Made by a program: the position numbers and the translations under genes
NCBI GenBank assembly: GCA_964420035.1
Contig: CAYQQR010000017.1
Location: 1-64,000 of the forward strand
Source of the DNA: CAYQQR01 sp964420035
GTDB taxonomy: Bacteria > Bacteroidota > Bacteroidia > Bacteroidales > SM23-62
Direction: 5' to 3'
Length of the DNA stretch: 64,000 bases
The notes under the pieces: generated by a model
What the model saw: the letters and a program-made list of their open reading frames with translations, nothing else
Told to the model about the DNA's origin: nothing
The model's database searches: none
Shown here: positions 26,326-35,652 of the stretch, one piece after another
Position numbering within the stretch: position 1 is the first letter of the stretch
Layout: every line of letters starts with the position of its first letter

Positions 26326-27399
26326 TTGATCTGGAGCCTGATCCGTAAGATCCTGTATGCACTCCTGGTCCTGTGGGGAGTGGTCACAGTCGTTTTTTTT
26401 CTTTTCAGGATACTCCCGGGTGATCCGGCCAGGATGATGGCCGGTCAGCGCACCGATGAACAAACCCTGCAGGCCATACGCGGCGAGATGGGTCTGGATC
26501 ATCCCGTAATAGTGCAATATGTTCGGTACCTGAACGATCTTTCCATCGTGAGCTACCTGCACCGCTCCGATCCCGGAAACCCGTTTTACACGAAAGAAAA
26601 AGGACGCGGTAAGGTCGCTACTTTGTTTAAAACACGCCATGGTCAATGGGCCCTGAAATGGCCCTACCTGGGCCGTTCCTTCCAGTCGAGGCAACCCATT
26701 TCAGGGATTATCGGGGATGTATTGCTGAATACCTTTGTTTTGGCTTTTGCTTCAATTTTTCTGGCCTGCTTTTTCGGGGTTCTGTTCGGTATCATTGCCG
26801 CTACCCACAAAGATTCGGTCTGGGACCGCTTTCTATTGGTCTTCTCTTCCATTGGCATGTCTCTGCCTTCCTTTTTTGCGGCCATCCTGATCGGATGGAT
26901 CTTCGCCTACCTGCTGGGAGATATCACCGGCTTGTCTCTTACCGGGAACCTTTACGCGATCGACGACCTGGGGGAAGGCAGGCAACTGATGCTGCGCAAC
27001 CTGATACTTCCGGCAGTTACTTTGGGGATCAGACCACTTTCAGTGGTCTTGCAACTCACCCGTAACTCCCTGCTGGAAGTACTGGCACAGGATTACATCC
27101 GCACCGCCAGGGCAAAGGGTTTGGCTTACGGTACCATCATTCGAAGGCATGCCCTGAAGAACGCGATGAATCCGGTGATAACGGCAACCAGCGGTTGGTT
27201 TGCATCCCTGATGGCGGGTGTAATCTTTGTGGAATATATTTTCGGGTGGAAAGGCCTGGGATTTGTGGTGGTGAATGCATTGAATAATTACGACATACCC
27301 CTGGTCCTGGGTTGTGTACTTACCATAGCTTTTATTTTTTTCCTGATCAACCTGCTTGTTGAGGTGGTGTACAGAATTCTGGATCCCCGGATAAGATAG
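26326..27399 (+). CDS. OppB/DppB-type ABC transporter permease (orphan)
   Basis: The 357-residue protein is a peptide/nickel-type ABC importer permease with six membrane helices. The N-terminus FFLFRILPGDPARMMAGQ and the EAA loop near residue 255 (DYIRTARAKGLAYGTIIRRHALKNAMNP) are diagnostic. The start is TTG at 26326, three bases after the previous stop; no ATG lies closer than mid-domain. A soluble insertion (about 85-125) between helices 1 and 2 makes it slightly longer than usual. No OppC, ATPase or binding protein gene is adjacent: tpiA follows. Partners must be elsewhere, or the gene was inserted into the tmk-BT_3928-tpiA cluster. Confidence 0.88.
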   Translation: MIWSLIRKILYALLVLWGVVTVVFFLFRILPGDPARMMAGQRTDEQTLQAIRGEMGLDHPVIVQYVRYLNDLSIVSYLHRSDPGNPFYTKEKGRGKVATLFKTRHGQWALKWPYLGRSFQSRQPISGIIGDVLLNTFVLAFASIFLACFFGVLFGIIAATHKDSVWDRFLLVFSSIGMSLPSFFAAILIGWIFAYLLGDITGLSLTGNLYAIDDLGEGRQLMLRNLILPAVTLGIRPLSVVLQLTRNSLLEVLAQDYIRTARAKGLAYGTIIRRHALKNAMNPVITATSGWFASLMAGVIFVEYIFGWKGLGFVVVNALNNYDIPLVLGCVLTIAFIFFLINLLVEVVYRILDPRIR

Positions 27400-27478
27400 G
27401 AATGCAGGGAAATATCTTTTCCCGGCACCGGATGTTTTGTTATTTTTATCCTTCTTTTAAACCAAATTCAAAACCAAA

Positions 27479-28228
27479 ATGAGAAACAGAATTGTCGCCG
27501 GTAACTGGAAAATGAATACCGACCTTCAGGAGGGCGTAAAGCTTGCTTCTGCTGTTGAGGAAGAACTCGGAGAAGCTGAAGGAGATATTATTGTTATTGT
27601 TGTACCTCCCTTTACCCACCTGAGCGAGGTTGGAAAAGTCATTGACAAGGTGAAGCTTGCTGCACAGAATTGTGCCTCCGAAGCTTCGGGTGCTTACACC
27701 GGAGAGGTTGCCTGTTCCATGCTGGTCAGTGCCGGAGCGGAGTATGTGATCATCGGCCACTCGGAACGCCGGACCCATTTCAGGGAAAGTGACGAGACCC
27801 TGAACAGGAAAGTTAAGCTTGCCCTGGAACACGGCTTAACCCCCATTTTCTGCTGCGGTGAAGTGCTGGATGAACGGAAAGCCGGTAAACAGCACGACGT
27901 GGTAAAAGCACAGCTGGACAAGGGACTTTTTACACTTGATCGCGGACAATTTACCAAGGTCGTTATTGCCTATGAACCGGTCTGGGCCATAGGTACAGGT
28001 GAAACCGCAACCCCGGAACAGGCCCAGGATATGCATGCTTTTATCCGGGAACTGGTGGCTGATAGATATGACGATCATACGGCCGGGGACCTGACCATTC
28101 AGTATGGAGGCAGCTGTAAACCCTCCAACGCTAAGGAACTTTTTGACAATCCCGACGTGGATGGCGGTCTGATCGGCGGAGCATCGCTGAAAGCGGATGA
28201 TTTCATCGCTATCGTGAATTCATTTTAG
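27479..28228 (+). CDS. tpiA: Triosephosphate isomerase
   Basis: TpiA interconverts dihydroxyacetone phosphate and glyceraldehyde 3-phosphate. The 249-residue protein has every catalytic residue: N9 and K11 (GNWKMN), H94 (IIGHSERR), E166 (AYEPVWAIGTG), and the phosphate loop GGSCKPSNA with GLIGGASLK. Full length. It lies 79 bp after the permease gene, with a TATTTTTA box near 27440 that is one mismatch from a -7 element, so it may have its own promoter. Composite repeat locus C follows. Confidence 0.98.
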   Translation: MRNRIVAGNWKMNTDLQEGVKLASAVEEELGEAEGDIIVIVVPPFTHLSEVGKVIDKVKLAAQNCASEASGAYTGEVACSMLVSAGAEYVIIGHSERRTHFRESDETLNRKVKLALEHGLTPIFCCGEVLDERKAGKQHDVVKAQLDKGLFTLDRGQFTKVVIAYEPVWAIGTGETATPEQAQDMHAFIRELVADRYDDHTAGDLTIQYGGSCKPSNAKELFDNPDVDGGLIGGASLKADDFIAIVNSF

Positions 28229-28472
28229 TTCGGGTTACGCTTGCCTGCCGCAGGCAGGCGCAATTCGAAATGAGGATGTGGAGGTGGGTGTTGAAGATGT
28301 GGAGACATTGAGACATAGAGACGCTGAGACATTTAGACATTGAGACATAGATAAGCGGCAGCAGCAGTGACAGTAGCAGTCCAGTAGACAGTCGACAGAG
28401 ATACTGTGAATAGGAGAGGTTTGGCACCGTTTTGAACCCTTTGCACAGTAAATCACAAATCATATTGTAAGG
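28229..28472. repeat. Composite intergenic repeat, locus C
   Basis: The head is a tight palindrome, GCCTGCC (28243-28249), GCA, GGCAGGC (28253-28259), flanked by TTACGCTT and GCAATTCG. Then come AATGAGGATGTGG and a TG-rich run. The core is six octamers of the GAGACATN type (28302-28349: GAGACATT, GAGACATA, GAGACGCT, GAGACATT, TAGACATT, GAGACATA). The tail GATAAGCGGCAGCAGCAG follows. It lies between tpiA and prmA and contains no gene; any prmA promoter must be in or after it. Confidence 0.82.
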
Positions 28473-28473
28473 T

Positions 28474-29304
28474 GTGAATTTTACTGAAATACAGGTTGAT
28501 ACCCCGGAGCTTTCCAACCAGGATATTGAGATCATCTCGGGACTGTTAATGAATGCAGGATTTTCGGGGATCCATTTTGAGGATGAGGTTCTGCATGCTT
28601 ATTACCCGGGTAAAAACTTACCTGTTTTACCGGAGGAACTGGCAGACCCTTTGGGATTTCAGCTTAACTACAGCATACATAGTGTCAAGGAGGAAAACTG
28701 GAATGAGCGCTGGGAGCGTTCTTTTCGGCCCCTGGTCATCGATGAGAAAGTCGGGATCAGGGCTTCATTCCAAGATCCCACCGGTTGCAACCTGGATATC
28801 GTTATCGATCCGGGAATGGCATTTGGAACCGGGCATCATGCAACTACTCTGCTCATGATCAAGGCACTTTTAAGCATAGATCCCCAGGAACTTAAGGTAC
28901 TGGATATGGGCACCGGTACCGGTATTCTGGCCATTCTGGCAGAAAAAATGGGTGCTTATGCCATCCATGCAGTCGATAATAACGATACAGCCATCATGGC
29001 TGCACGGGAGAATTTAAGGATCAATGCATGTTCCCGGATCAGGTTGATCCGGGATGAATATCCCCCGGCAGGAATATCCTTTGATTTGATCCTGGCCAAT
29101 ATCAACCGGAATACCTTGATAAGCCGGATGCGAGCCTATAATGCCGGTTTGCATTCCGGGGGGAGCGTTATATTAAGCGGTTTTTACGTGGAAGATGAGG
29201 AACGAATAAAGAATAAAGCCATTGAATATGGATTGATATTTGAATCTTTCGAGCGTGAGGATGAATGGTCTGTTGGTTTTTTCCGTTCTGATAACAGGGG
29301 ATAA
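28474..29304 (+). CDS. prmA: Ribosomal protein L11 methyltransferase
   Basis: PrmA trimethylates ribosomal protein L11 using S-adenosylmethionine. The 276-residue protein has an N-terminal substrate-recognition domain and a class I methyltransferase domain with DPGMAFGTGHHATT, the SAM loop LDMGTGTGILAILAEKMGA and ILANINRNTL (the NxxY/NxN-type motif IV). The start is a GTG at 28474, giving the normal N-terminus NFTEIQVDTPELSNQDIE; no ATG precedes the domain. The upstream region is composite repeat locus C. Confidence 0.93.
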   Translation: MNFTEIQVDTPELSNQDIEIISGLLMNAGFSGIHFEDEVLHAYYPGKNLPVLPEELADPLGFQLNYSIHSVKEENWNERWERSFRPLVIDEKVGIRASFQDPTGCNLDIVIDPGMAFGTGHHATTLLMIKALLSIDPQELKVLDMGTGTGILAILAEKMGAYAIHAVDNNDTAIMAARENLRINACSRIRLIRDEYPPAGISFDLILANINRNTLISRMRAYNAGLHSGGSVILSGFYVEDEERIKNKAIEYGLIFESFEREDEWSVGFFRSDNRG

Positions 29305-29338
29305 ATGTTAGATTTGTATATAAGAAATTGATGCAGGG

Positions 29339-32300
29339 ATGAAAATAAAATCCATCTTGCCGGTCATTCTTATTTCATTGTCAGCCATACTTCGGGCCCA
29401 GTATTTCCCTGGTTTCTCCACAGATTTTGAAAAATTCCCTGAAGAAATTCTTCAATACTGGAACCAGACCCCGTCAGAAAGCGAACAGGCAATCATCAAC
29501 CAGTTCGTGATAAGCTGGAAGGCCAGGGAATGGAAAAATGAAGATGCTTTGAAGATTATGACGGCTGCACAAAGGTTGTACGAAAAGCGTGCACGGTCCA
29601 ATCCTCATTTTATTCGTTATTTGCAGGTATTGAATCTATTCCGTTACAGCCGACTGGATGATAAAAGTTATGATGCATGGCAGCAAGGATGGTTTCAGCT
29701 TCTTGACAATGACAGGACCTTCCTGAGGGAAATACTGAATTACCTGAATATCAGCCTGAAACTAATCAGAGACCGCGGCTTCCAGGGAAAGGGCCCTGAA
29801 TGGAAATTCAAATCGGGCGATTTTCGTTTCGGATATGAAGGCAAAACCTATGCACGCTTCAACAAGCTGGATCTTACCTGCATCAAAAATACCGACAGTA
29901 TAAGTATTTACGGGACCCGTGGTGTTTTTTACCTGATGGATGCACACTGGGAAGGCCGGGAAGGAAAAGTGAGCTGGGAACGCTCAGGTTATGATCCAAA
30001 CAGGGTACATGCTATGCTTTCAGACTACAGCATCGATATGAACACGGATGGTTACCGGGCGGATAGTGTCATTTTCCGAAACAGCAATTATTTTGATTTT
30101 CCAGTGCCCGGAAAGCTGCAGGACAAAATACAGGCTTTGCCCAATCCGGACCATCTCGTATATCCAAGTTTCGAATCCTATGATCTGGGTTATAAGCTTC
30201 CCCGCTTGTATGATAATATCACCTATTCGGGGGGATTATCCATGACCGGAAAAAGGATGATCGGGAGGGGCACCCGCGAGAATAAGGCCCATATGGGTAT
30301 TTATTGGCAGGATACTTTGAGGATCCTGGCCCGCTCGGAATACTTCACTTTCAGTCCGCAAATCGTCCGTGGTGTCGATACCAGGGTCACCATACCGGTA
30401 GGTACAGATTCGATCACCCATCCCAACATGGATTTAATCTACAGGGTCAATGAAAATGCACTCAGCCTGAATCAGAGTGATGACTTTGCCTCCAAAGCAC
30501 CTTATTATAATAGCTACCACAAAGTAGAGATGAATTTTGAACAGTTGTACTGGGAGTTGGACAAGCCCGAGATTGTTTTCCGCATGAAACGGGGCTCTGC
30601 CATTGGATTTGCCAATTTCCGTTCTGCCAATATGTTTGATCCCGGACTGTATGCCAGCTTGCAGGGTATGGATTTGAATAATCCCCTGGTCTTGCTTCGA
30701 CGATATTCAGAGAAAGTGTTTTCTGTTGAATTTACAGGAAGAGCATTTGCCAAATTCATCCATAAGCCCTTTTACCAGGTGCAGCAAACCCTGATGAGGG
30801 CGGCACAGGAAGGCTTTATAGTGTATGACAATGAACAGGATATTGTGACGGTGCGGCAAAAATTGTACGATTATATCTATGCCAGTGTGGGCTACATTGA
30901 CTATGACCAGATCAATTTCATCTCAGAGGTAACTGCTCCCAACACCAATGCGGTCTTTAATCTCAAAAACAACGACATTAATATCAACGGTATTCCACAA
31001 ATAAACCTGAGTACGGTGCAAAATGTATCTATTTACCCCGGCAAGGATAAGATCACCCTCAAGGAAAACCGTTCCTTTACTTTTGATGGGATCATAGAGG
31101 CCGGCTTATTCCGGTTTTACGGGAACAATTTTTATTTTAGTTACGATAGTTTTAAGATCAATCTGCAGGATATTGATTCCCTTACCTTTAAGTTTAAGGT
31201 TGAAGACCTGGATGATTATGGCAGGTCCTCCCTGGTAAATGTGCAGAATTCAATACAGGATATCACCGGCGAATTGATCATTGACGACACGGAGAATAAA
31301 TCCGGCCGGAAGGATATCCCCGTCTATCCCATATTCAATTCCAAGGAGAACTCTTATGTTTATTACAACCAGGCCGACAGCATCTATAAAACGGATGAGT
31401 TCTATTTTGAGATTTATCCCTTTAGTTTTGACAGCCTGGACAACTTTTCTCCGCGCGGACTTCAACTGCAGGGCAAATTTGTTTCCGCGGGGATCCTGCC
31501 GGATCTGGAGCAAAACCTAAAGATCAAGGGGGACAATTCTCTGGGATTCACTTATGATGCCGGTGAACAAGGAATCGGGGTTTACGGTGGGAAGGGAGTC
31601 TTCTATAATACCGTTGATCTGAGTAATAATGGTTTGATGGGTACCGGTCGCCTGGATTACCTGACTTCCACCAGTTATTCAGAGGAATTCCTTTTCCATC
31701 CGGATAGTGTTATCGGTGAAGTATACAAATTTGAGAACCGGGCACAATCCACCGGGGTGAAATATCCCATGATCCGGTCTGCCAATGACAGTTTGCGCTG
31801 GTATCCTTATCTGGATCGCCTGTTATCCCACCAGCATAAGGGACCTTACACCATTTTAAACGACAGTACACAGCTTGAGGGCTCGCTGGTTCTGACCCCG
31901 GATGGAATTACAGCTTCGGGTGACATGTTACTGACCACTTCGGAATTTTCTTCCAATCTGTTTCGTTATGAAGATCAGTCCTTCCGGGCCGATACCGCCG
32001 ATTTCAGGTTAAAGTCCATTCATACTTCAGGCTTCACCGTGCTTACAGAAAATATGAACACCTATGTGGATTTTAAATCCCGCTCGGGATTATTCAGGAC
32101 CAACGGAGAATTTACAAGGACCGAGTTTCCTGAGAACCAATATGTAAGTGAATTGGAGCTGTTCCGTTGGGATATTGATGGTAAAAAGATCGCAATGGGT
32201 GTCCGGGATACGGGACCGCGTGAAGAATTGTCGGAGGATGTGGAAGCATACGGACCAAGGTATATTTCTTTGCATCCCGCGCAGGACTCTTTCAGTTTTG

Positions 32301-33802
32301 TTTCACCCAATGCTGAGTACAATTATTCCGAAAACATCATCCATGCCTATGAGGTAAAACTGCTCAAAGTGGCTGATGCCCTTATATATCCCGGTGATGG
32401 AGAGGTGATCGTTGATGAGGGGGCACGGGTTCGTACCCTGAAGGGGGCACGCATCCTTGCCGATGATTCCCTGAAGATGCATAACATTTTCGATGCTACA
32501 GTTGACATCACCGGCCGGTATGCCTACACTGCCTCGGGTTATTATGATTATATTGATGAAACCGACAGCAGCCAGACCATTTATTTTGATAAGATCAAGG
32601 TAGATGAAAAAATTCAGACCGTGGCCGAAGGTCTGATCCCACCTTCCCGGGAATTCTATCTTAGCCCTGATTTCGCCTGCCAGGGCAAAGTTTTCCTGGA
32701 AGCTTCACGGCCTCATCTTACTTTTGATGGGGGGACCCGTATCCTGGTTAACTGCGATCGGTTTGAAACAGAATGGGTACGTTTCAGGACCGAGATTGAC
32801 CCGGATAATGTCAGAATCCCTATAAGCCGGGACCTGCGGGATATGGACATGAATCCGATTCATCTTGCTTTGTTTGTTCAACATGATTCAGCCAATATAT
32901 ACCCGGCCTTTTTCGGACATCAACGACTGGCCACTGATAATTATGTTATCGATGCCCATGGGGAAATGTACTTTGATAAAGCTACCCGGGAGTACAGGAT
33001 AGCAGCTCCCGAAAAGCATGAGAACCGGCTGGTTCCTGAGAATTATCTGAGCATAAGCAGGGAACAATGCGAAATATATGGTGAAGGCTTGTTATACCTC
33101 GGTGTAAGAGTAGGACAGATCCGCATGCGAACTCCCGGTTATATACGCTATAACCTGGTTGATTTAAGTGTGAAGCTTGAAATAATGCTCGCACTGGATT
33201 TTTTTATTGATGAAAATGTTATGGCCATTGCGCGTAATGAAATGGACAGTTTGTCCGGACAGGAAGCATTTGATCTCACCGGCACCACCTATCGCAAAGC
33301 ACTCGCTGAACTGGTCGGACTGGAGACCATGGAGAAGATGCAGGCCGAACTGGGACTATACGGAAGGTATCAATCCATTCCCGGGGGACTGGACTACACT
33401 ATGATTTTGCCCTCTCTCAAATTGCAATGGAATCCTTTCACGAGTTCTTACCGTTCGGTTGCCCCGGTGGGCATAAGCATTATTGACGGCAAGCAGGTCA
33501 ATATCATGTCCGATGCCAGAATAGAGTTGTCAAAGCGAAGGGGCGGGGATATGCTCGATATCCACCTGGAGCCAACCCGTAACATTTGGTACTATTATGG
33601 TTATACCCGTGGGGTCATGCAGGTGCTGTCTTCAAACCGTGATTTCAATTTCATTGTCAGCAACCTGAAAACCCGTCAGCGGCAAATGAAAACCAAACGC
33701 AACGAGATCCCATTTATATATGTTATCGGTACCGCTCAAAAACGGGCCTCGTTTTTGCGCAGGTTTGAAGAAGGGGAGGATTTGATGGAAGAAATGCAGT
33801 AG
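29339..33802 (+). CDS. Unrecognised giant secreted protein (1487 residues)
   Basis: I do not recognise this family. A signal peptide (about 1-20, ending LRAQ) points to export. Most of the chain looks beta-rich, with recurring patterns of alternating short strands around aromatic and Asp/Asn-Gly turns, for example YGGKGVFYNTVDLSNNGLMG and GARVRTLKGARILADDSLKM. These resemble, loosely, OstA/LptA-like or jelly-roll repeats. A conserved-looking C-terminal block follows (about 1150-1450), ending in a charged helical tail. There is no lipobox, sorting domain or clear beta-barrel terminus, and no Cys pattern. It is 34 bp after prmA and 43 bp before rsmE, so it may be co-transcribed with these RNA/ribosome-modifying genes. 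One frame with no disruption over 4.4 kb and housekeeping-like codon use argue for a real, conserved gene. Confidence 0.8.
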   Translation: MKIKSILPVILISLSAILRAQYFPGFSTDFEKFPEEILQYWNQTPSESEQAIINQFVISWKAREWKNEDALKIMTAAQRLYEKRARSNPHFIRYLQVLNLFRYSRLDDKSYDAWQQGWFQLLDNDRTFLREILNYLNISLKLIRDRGFQGKGPEWKFKSGDFRFGYEGKTYARFNKLDLTCIKNTDSISIYGTRGVFYLMDAHWEGREGKVSWERSGYDPNRVHAMLSDYSIDMNTDGYRADSVIFRNSNYFDFPVPGKLQDKIQALPNPDHLVYPSFESYDLGYKLPRLYDNITYSGGLSMTGKRMIGRGTRENKAHMGIYWQDTLRILARSEYFTFSPQIVRGVDTRVTIPVGTDSITHPNMDLIYRVNENALSLNQSDDFASKAPYYNSYHKVEMNFEQLYWELDKPEIVFRMKRGSAIGFANFRSANMFDPGLYASLQGMDLNNPLVLLRRYSEKVFSVEFTGRAFAKFIHKPFYQVQQTLMRAAQEGFIVYDNEQDIVTVRQKLYDYIYASVGYIDYDQINFISEVTAPNTNAVFNLKNNDININGIPQINLSTVQNVSIYPGKDKITLKENRSFTFDGIIEAGLFRFYGNNFYFSYDSFKINLQDIDSLTFKFKVEDLDDYGRSSLVNVQNSIQDITGELIIDDTENKSGRKDIPVYPIFNSKENSYVYYNQADSIYKTDEFYFEIYPFSFDSLDNFSPRGLQLQGKFVSAGILPDLEQNLKIKGDNSLGFTYDAGEQGIGVYGGKGVFYNTVDLSNNGLMGTGRLDYLTSTSYSEEFLFHPDSVIGEVYKFENRAQSTGVKYPMIRSANDSLRWYPYLDRLLSHQHKGPYTILNDSTQLEGSLVLTPDGITASGDMLLTTSEFSSNLFRYEDQSFRADTADFRLKSIHTSGFTVLTENMNTYVDFKSRSGLFRTNGEFTRTEFPENQYVSELELFRWDIDGKKIAMGVRDTGPREELSEDVEAYGPRYISLHPAQDSFSFVSPNAEYNYSENIIHAYEVKLLKVADALIYPGDGEVIVDEGARVRTLKGARILADDSLKMHNIFDATVDITGRYAYTASGYYDYIDETDSSQTIYFDKIKVDEKIQTVAEGLIPPSREFYLSPDFACQGKVFLEASRPHLTFDGGTRILVNCDRFETEWVRFRTEIDPDNVRIPISRDLRDMDMNPIHLALFVQHDSANIYPAFFGHQRLATDNYVIDAHGEMYFDKATREYRIAAPEKHENRLVPENYLSISREQCEIYGEGLLYLGVRVGQIRMRTPGYIRYNLVDLSVKLEIMLALDFFIDENVMAIARNEMDSLSGQEAFDLTGTTYRKALAELVGLETMEKMQAELGLYGRYQSIPGGLDYTMILPSLKLQWNPFTSSYRSVAPVGISIIDGKQVNIMSDARIELSKRRGGDMLDIHLEPTRNIWYYYGYTRGVMQVLSSNRDFNFIVSNLKTRQRQMKTKRNEIPFIYVIGTAQKRASFLRRFEEGEDLMEEMQ

Positions 33803-33845
33803 TGCTTCCTTACCGGAACCGGGAAGTCAGTTTTAATCTTGTTTT

Positions 33846-34538
33846 ATGAATTATTTCTATACCACCCGTGTTGAGGCCCGGACCGCCTTCCTGGATGAAA
33901 CTGAAAGCCGGCATGCACTGAAGGTGTTAAGAATGAAAAAGGGCGATCCCATATGGCTGGTGGATGGGCAGGGTCATTATTACAAGGGTATCATTGAGGA
34001 TACAGGCTCGGGTAAGTGCCTTGTTGAGATCCGGGATCAAAAAGCAGAGGAACCACCTAAAAGGCCCTACCTGCATTTAATTATAGCACCCACAAAACAA
34101 TCCGGGCGCTTTGAATGGTTCCTTGAAAAAGTCACAGAAATTGGCGTGGATGAGATAAGCCCCATTCTTTGCGAGCATTCGGAACGCAAGAAGCTTAATC
34201 TTCAAAGGTCCGGGCGCATTTTGATTTCGGCCATGAAGCAAAGTGGGCGGGCCACATTGCCCTTGCTCAATGCGCTTCAGGATTTCGGGCAGGTTCTTGA
34301 CAAACACAACCGGGAGACTCAGCTGACTGTAGCGCAACACGGCGGATTGTCCTTGGAAGAGATACTTGCAGGATCCCCCCGATCCCTGGCCCTATTTATA
34401 GGGCCGGAGGGAGATTTTTCCGGGCGGGAACTGGAAATGCTTCAAGAACGAGGAGCGAAAAAGGTCGGCCTGGGATCCTACAGACTTCGAACAGAAACCG
34501 CCGGTATTGTTGCGTCAACCATTGTTAACAAGACATAA
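33846..34538 (+). CDS. rsmE: 16S rRNA (uracil-1498-N3)-methyltransferase
   Basis: RsmE methylates U1498 of 16S rRNA. The 230-residue SPOUT-family protein has an N-terminal PUA-like domain (ESRHALKVLRMKKGDPIWLVDGQG) and the C-terminal trefoil knot with EKVTEIGVDEISPI, MKQSGRATLP, FIGPEGDFSGRELEM and GLGSYRLRTETAG, the SAM-binding knot. Normal length. A strong terminator follows 5 bp after the stop, so it ends the transcript. Confidence 0.95.
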   Translation: MNYFYTTRVEARTAFLDETESRHALKVLRMKKGDPIWLVDGQGHYYKGIIEDTGSGKCLVEIRDQKAEEPPKRPYLHLIIAPTKQSGRFEWFLEKVTEIGVDEISPILCEHSERKKLNLQRSGRILISAMKQSGRATLPLLNALQDFGQVLDKHNRETQLTVAQHGGLSLEEILAGSPRSLALFIGPEGDFSGRELEMLQERGAKKVGLGSYRLRTETAGIVASTIVNKT

Positions 34539-34539
34539 A

Positions 34540-34566
34540 AAAAGCACCGCTTTGAGCGGTGCTTTC
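34540..34566 (+). terminator. Intrinsic terminator after rsmE
   Basis: Arms AGCACCGC (34543-34550) and GCGGTGCT (34556-34563) form an 8 bp stem with a TTTGA loop. Flanking A-run and short T-run make it potentially bidirectional, serving rsmE and the small minus-strand gene. Confidence 0.82.
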
Positions 34567-34584
34567 ACAATTTTCACAAGGGAT

Positions 34585-34776
34585 CTAAGAGATCTTTTGC
34601 AATACTTTATTTACAAGCGCATCTTCCACAGGCATCAATAAGGACTCCAGGTAATTATGGATGTCTTTATTTACACCGATGGGATCCAGAAAAAGATCTT
34701 GTAAATCAATTATGCCGAACTCTTCATGCTCCCCCGTCTGGTTGTGAATTAGATAAAGGGTAGAGTTCTTCACCAT
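34585..34776 (-). CDS. Small hypothetical protein (63 residues)
   Basis: I do not recognise this gene. From the ATG at 34776 it encodes MVKNSTLYLIHNQTGEHEEF and so on, a 63-residue acidic protein with predicted mixed alpha/beta content and no membrane segment or signal. The frame is also open to an earlier start at 34824. Codon use looks protein-like. It sits 94 bp downstream of the ECF sigma factor stop on the same strand, so it could be a minor co-transcribed gene. The terminator at 34540-34566 lies just past its stop, which supports a real transcription unit. Confidence 0.5.
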   Translation of the reverse strand: MVKNSTLYLIHNQTGEHEEFGIIDLQDLFLDPIGVNKDIHNYLESLLMPVEDALVNKVLQKIS

Positions 34777-34870
34777 AGGCAAATTTGATTTTTTTAACAC
34801 TATGTAAACGGCATCACAATCCAATTAGTATTAATAAAGAACTATTTAATATGAGGGCAGCAAAAAAAAA

Positions 34871-35461
34871 TCAGGATTTTGTTAAAGAAAGCTTTTTCTG
34901 CTTGATGAGCTTCCTCAGATTGATCAATGCATAACGCATCCTGCCAAGCGCCGTATTAATACTTACATCGGTCTGCTCGGCAATCTCCTTGAAACTCAAT
35001 CCTCCATAATGCCTTAACAAAATAACTTGTTTTTGGTCATAGGGCAGAAGACCGATCAGCTTCTTAACATCGCTGGTGATCTGATCATGGATAAGGAGTT
35101 CTTCTATATTTTCATCCGAGAACTTCTTGGAGTTGAACAGATCCGCTTCATAATCTTCATTATAACAAGTGTTGATCTGTTTTTCCTTTCGGAAATGATC
35201 GATCACAAGATTATGGGCAATACGGATCACCCAGGAAAGAAATTTTCCGTGATCCTTGTATTTTCCCTGTTTAAGAGAACTGATAACCTTGATAAAGGTA
35301 TCCTGGAAAATGTCTTCCGCGATATCCTGATTTTTGACGATCAGCAGAATATAAGTGAAAACCTTGTTTTTATGTCGGTTGATAAGAACTTCTATACTTG
35401 CCCGATCACCTGCTAAGAAACTTTTTACAAGTTCCTGGTCCGATAGACTTTTATACTTCAA
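34871..35461 (-). CDS. ECF-type RNA polymerase sigma-70 factor
   Basis: The 196-residue protein has sigma region 2 (about 20-90, with LLIVKNQDIAEDIFQDTFIKVISSL and WVIRIAHNLVIDHFRK) and sigma region 4 (about 130-185, with LPYDQKQVILLRHYGGLSFKEIAEQTDVSINTALGRMRYALINLRK). It would direct core polymerase to a specific regulon. The start is TTG at 35461; a strong AAGGAGGT (35466-35473, minus strand) sits 4 bp before it, which decides this start. No anti-sigma factor gene is adjacent. This resembles the constitutively active, anti-sigma-free ECF factors seen in Bacteroidota. Confidence 0.93.
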   Translation of the reverse strand: MKYKSLSDQELVKSFLAGDRASIEVLINRHKNKVFTYILLIVKNQDIAEDIFQDTFIKVISSLKQGKYKDHGKFLSWVIRIAHNLVIDHFRKEKQINTCYNEDYEADLFNSKKFSDENIEELLIHDQITSDVKKLIGLLPYDQKQVILLRHYGGLSFKEIAEQTDVSINTALGRMRYALINLRKLIKQKKLSLTKS

Positions 35462-35596
35462 GACAACCTCCTTAATCTTTGGTTCGGCGTAGAAGTGTTC
35501 CTATAGGCTGCTTCCCTTTTTTAATTTTACTAAAAGACAACTAATGTATTAATATCGTTGCAATTAAGCCAAAAAAACTGGTATTGCAAAAAGTAT

Positions 35597-35604
35597 TACT
35601 TTTG
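35597..35604 (+). promoter_or_regulatory. Candidate -7 element for uvrA (TACTTTTG)
   Basis: TACTTTTG matches TAnnTTTG and lies 49 bp before the uvrA start in the 191 bp divergent gap. No TTTG is at -33. Confidence 0.4.
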
Positions 35605-35652
35605 AAATTCTGTTAAACATTGTTAATTCCTCCATAAAATTAAACAATAATC

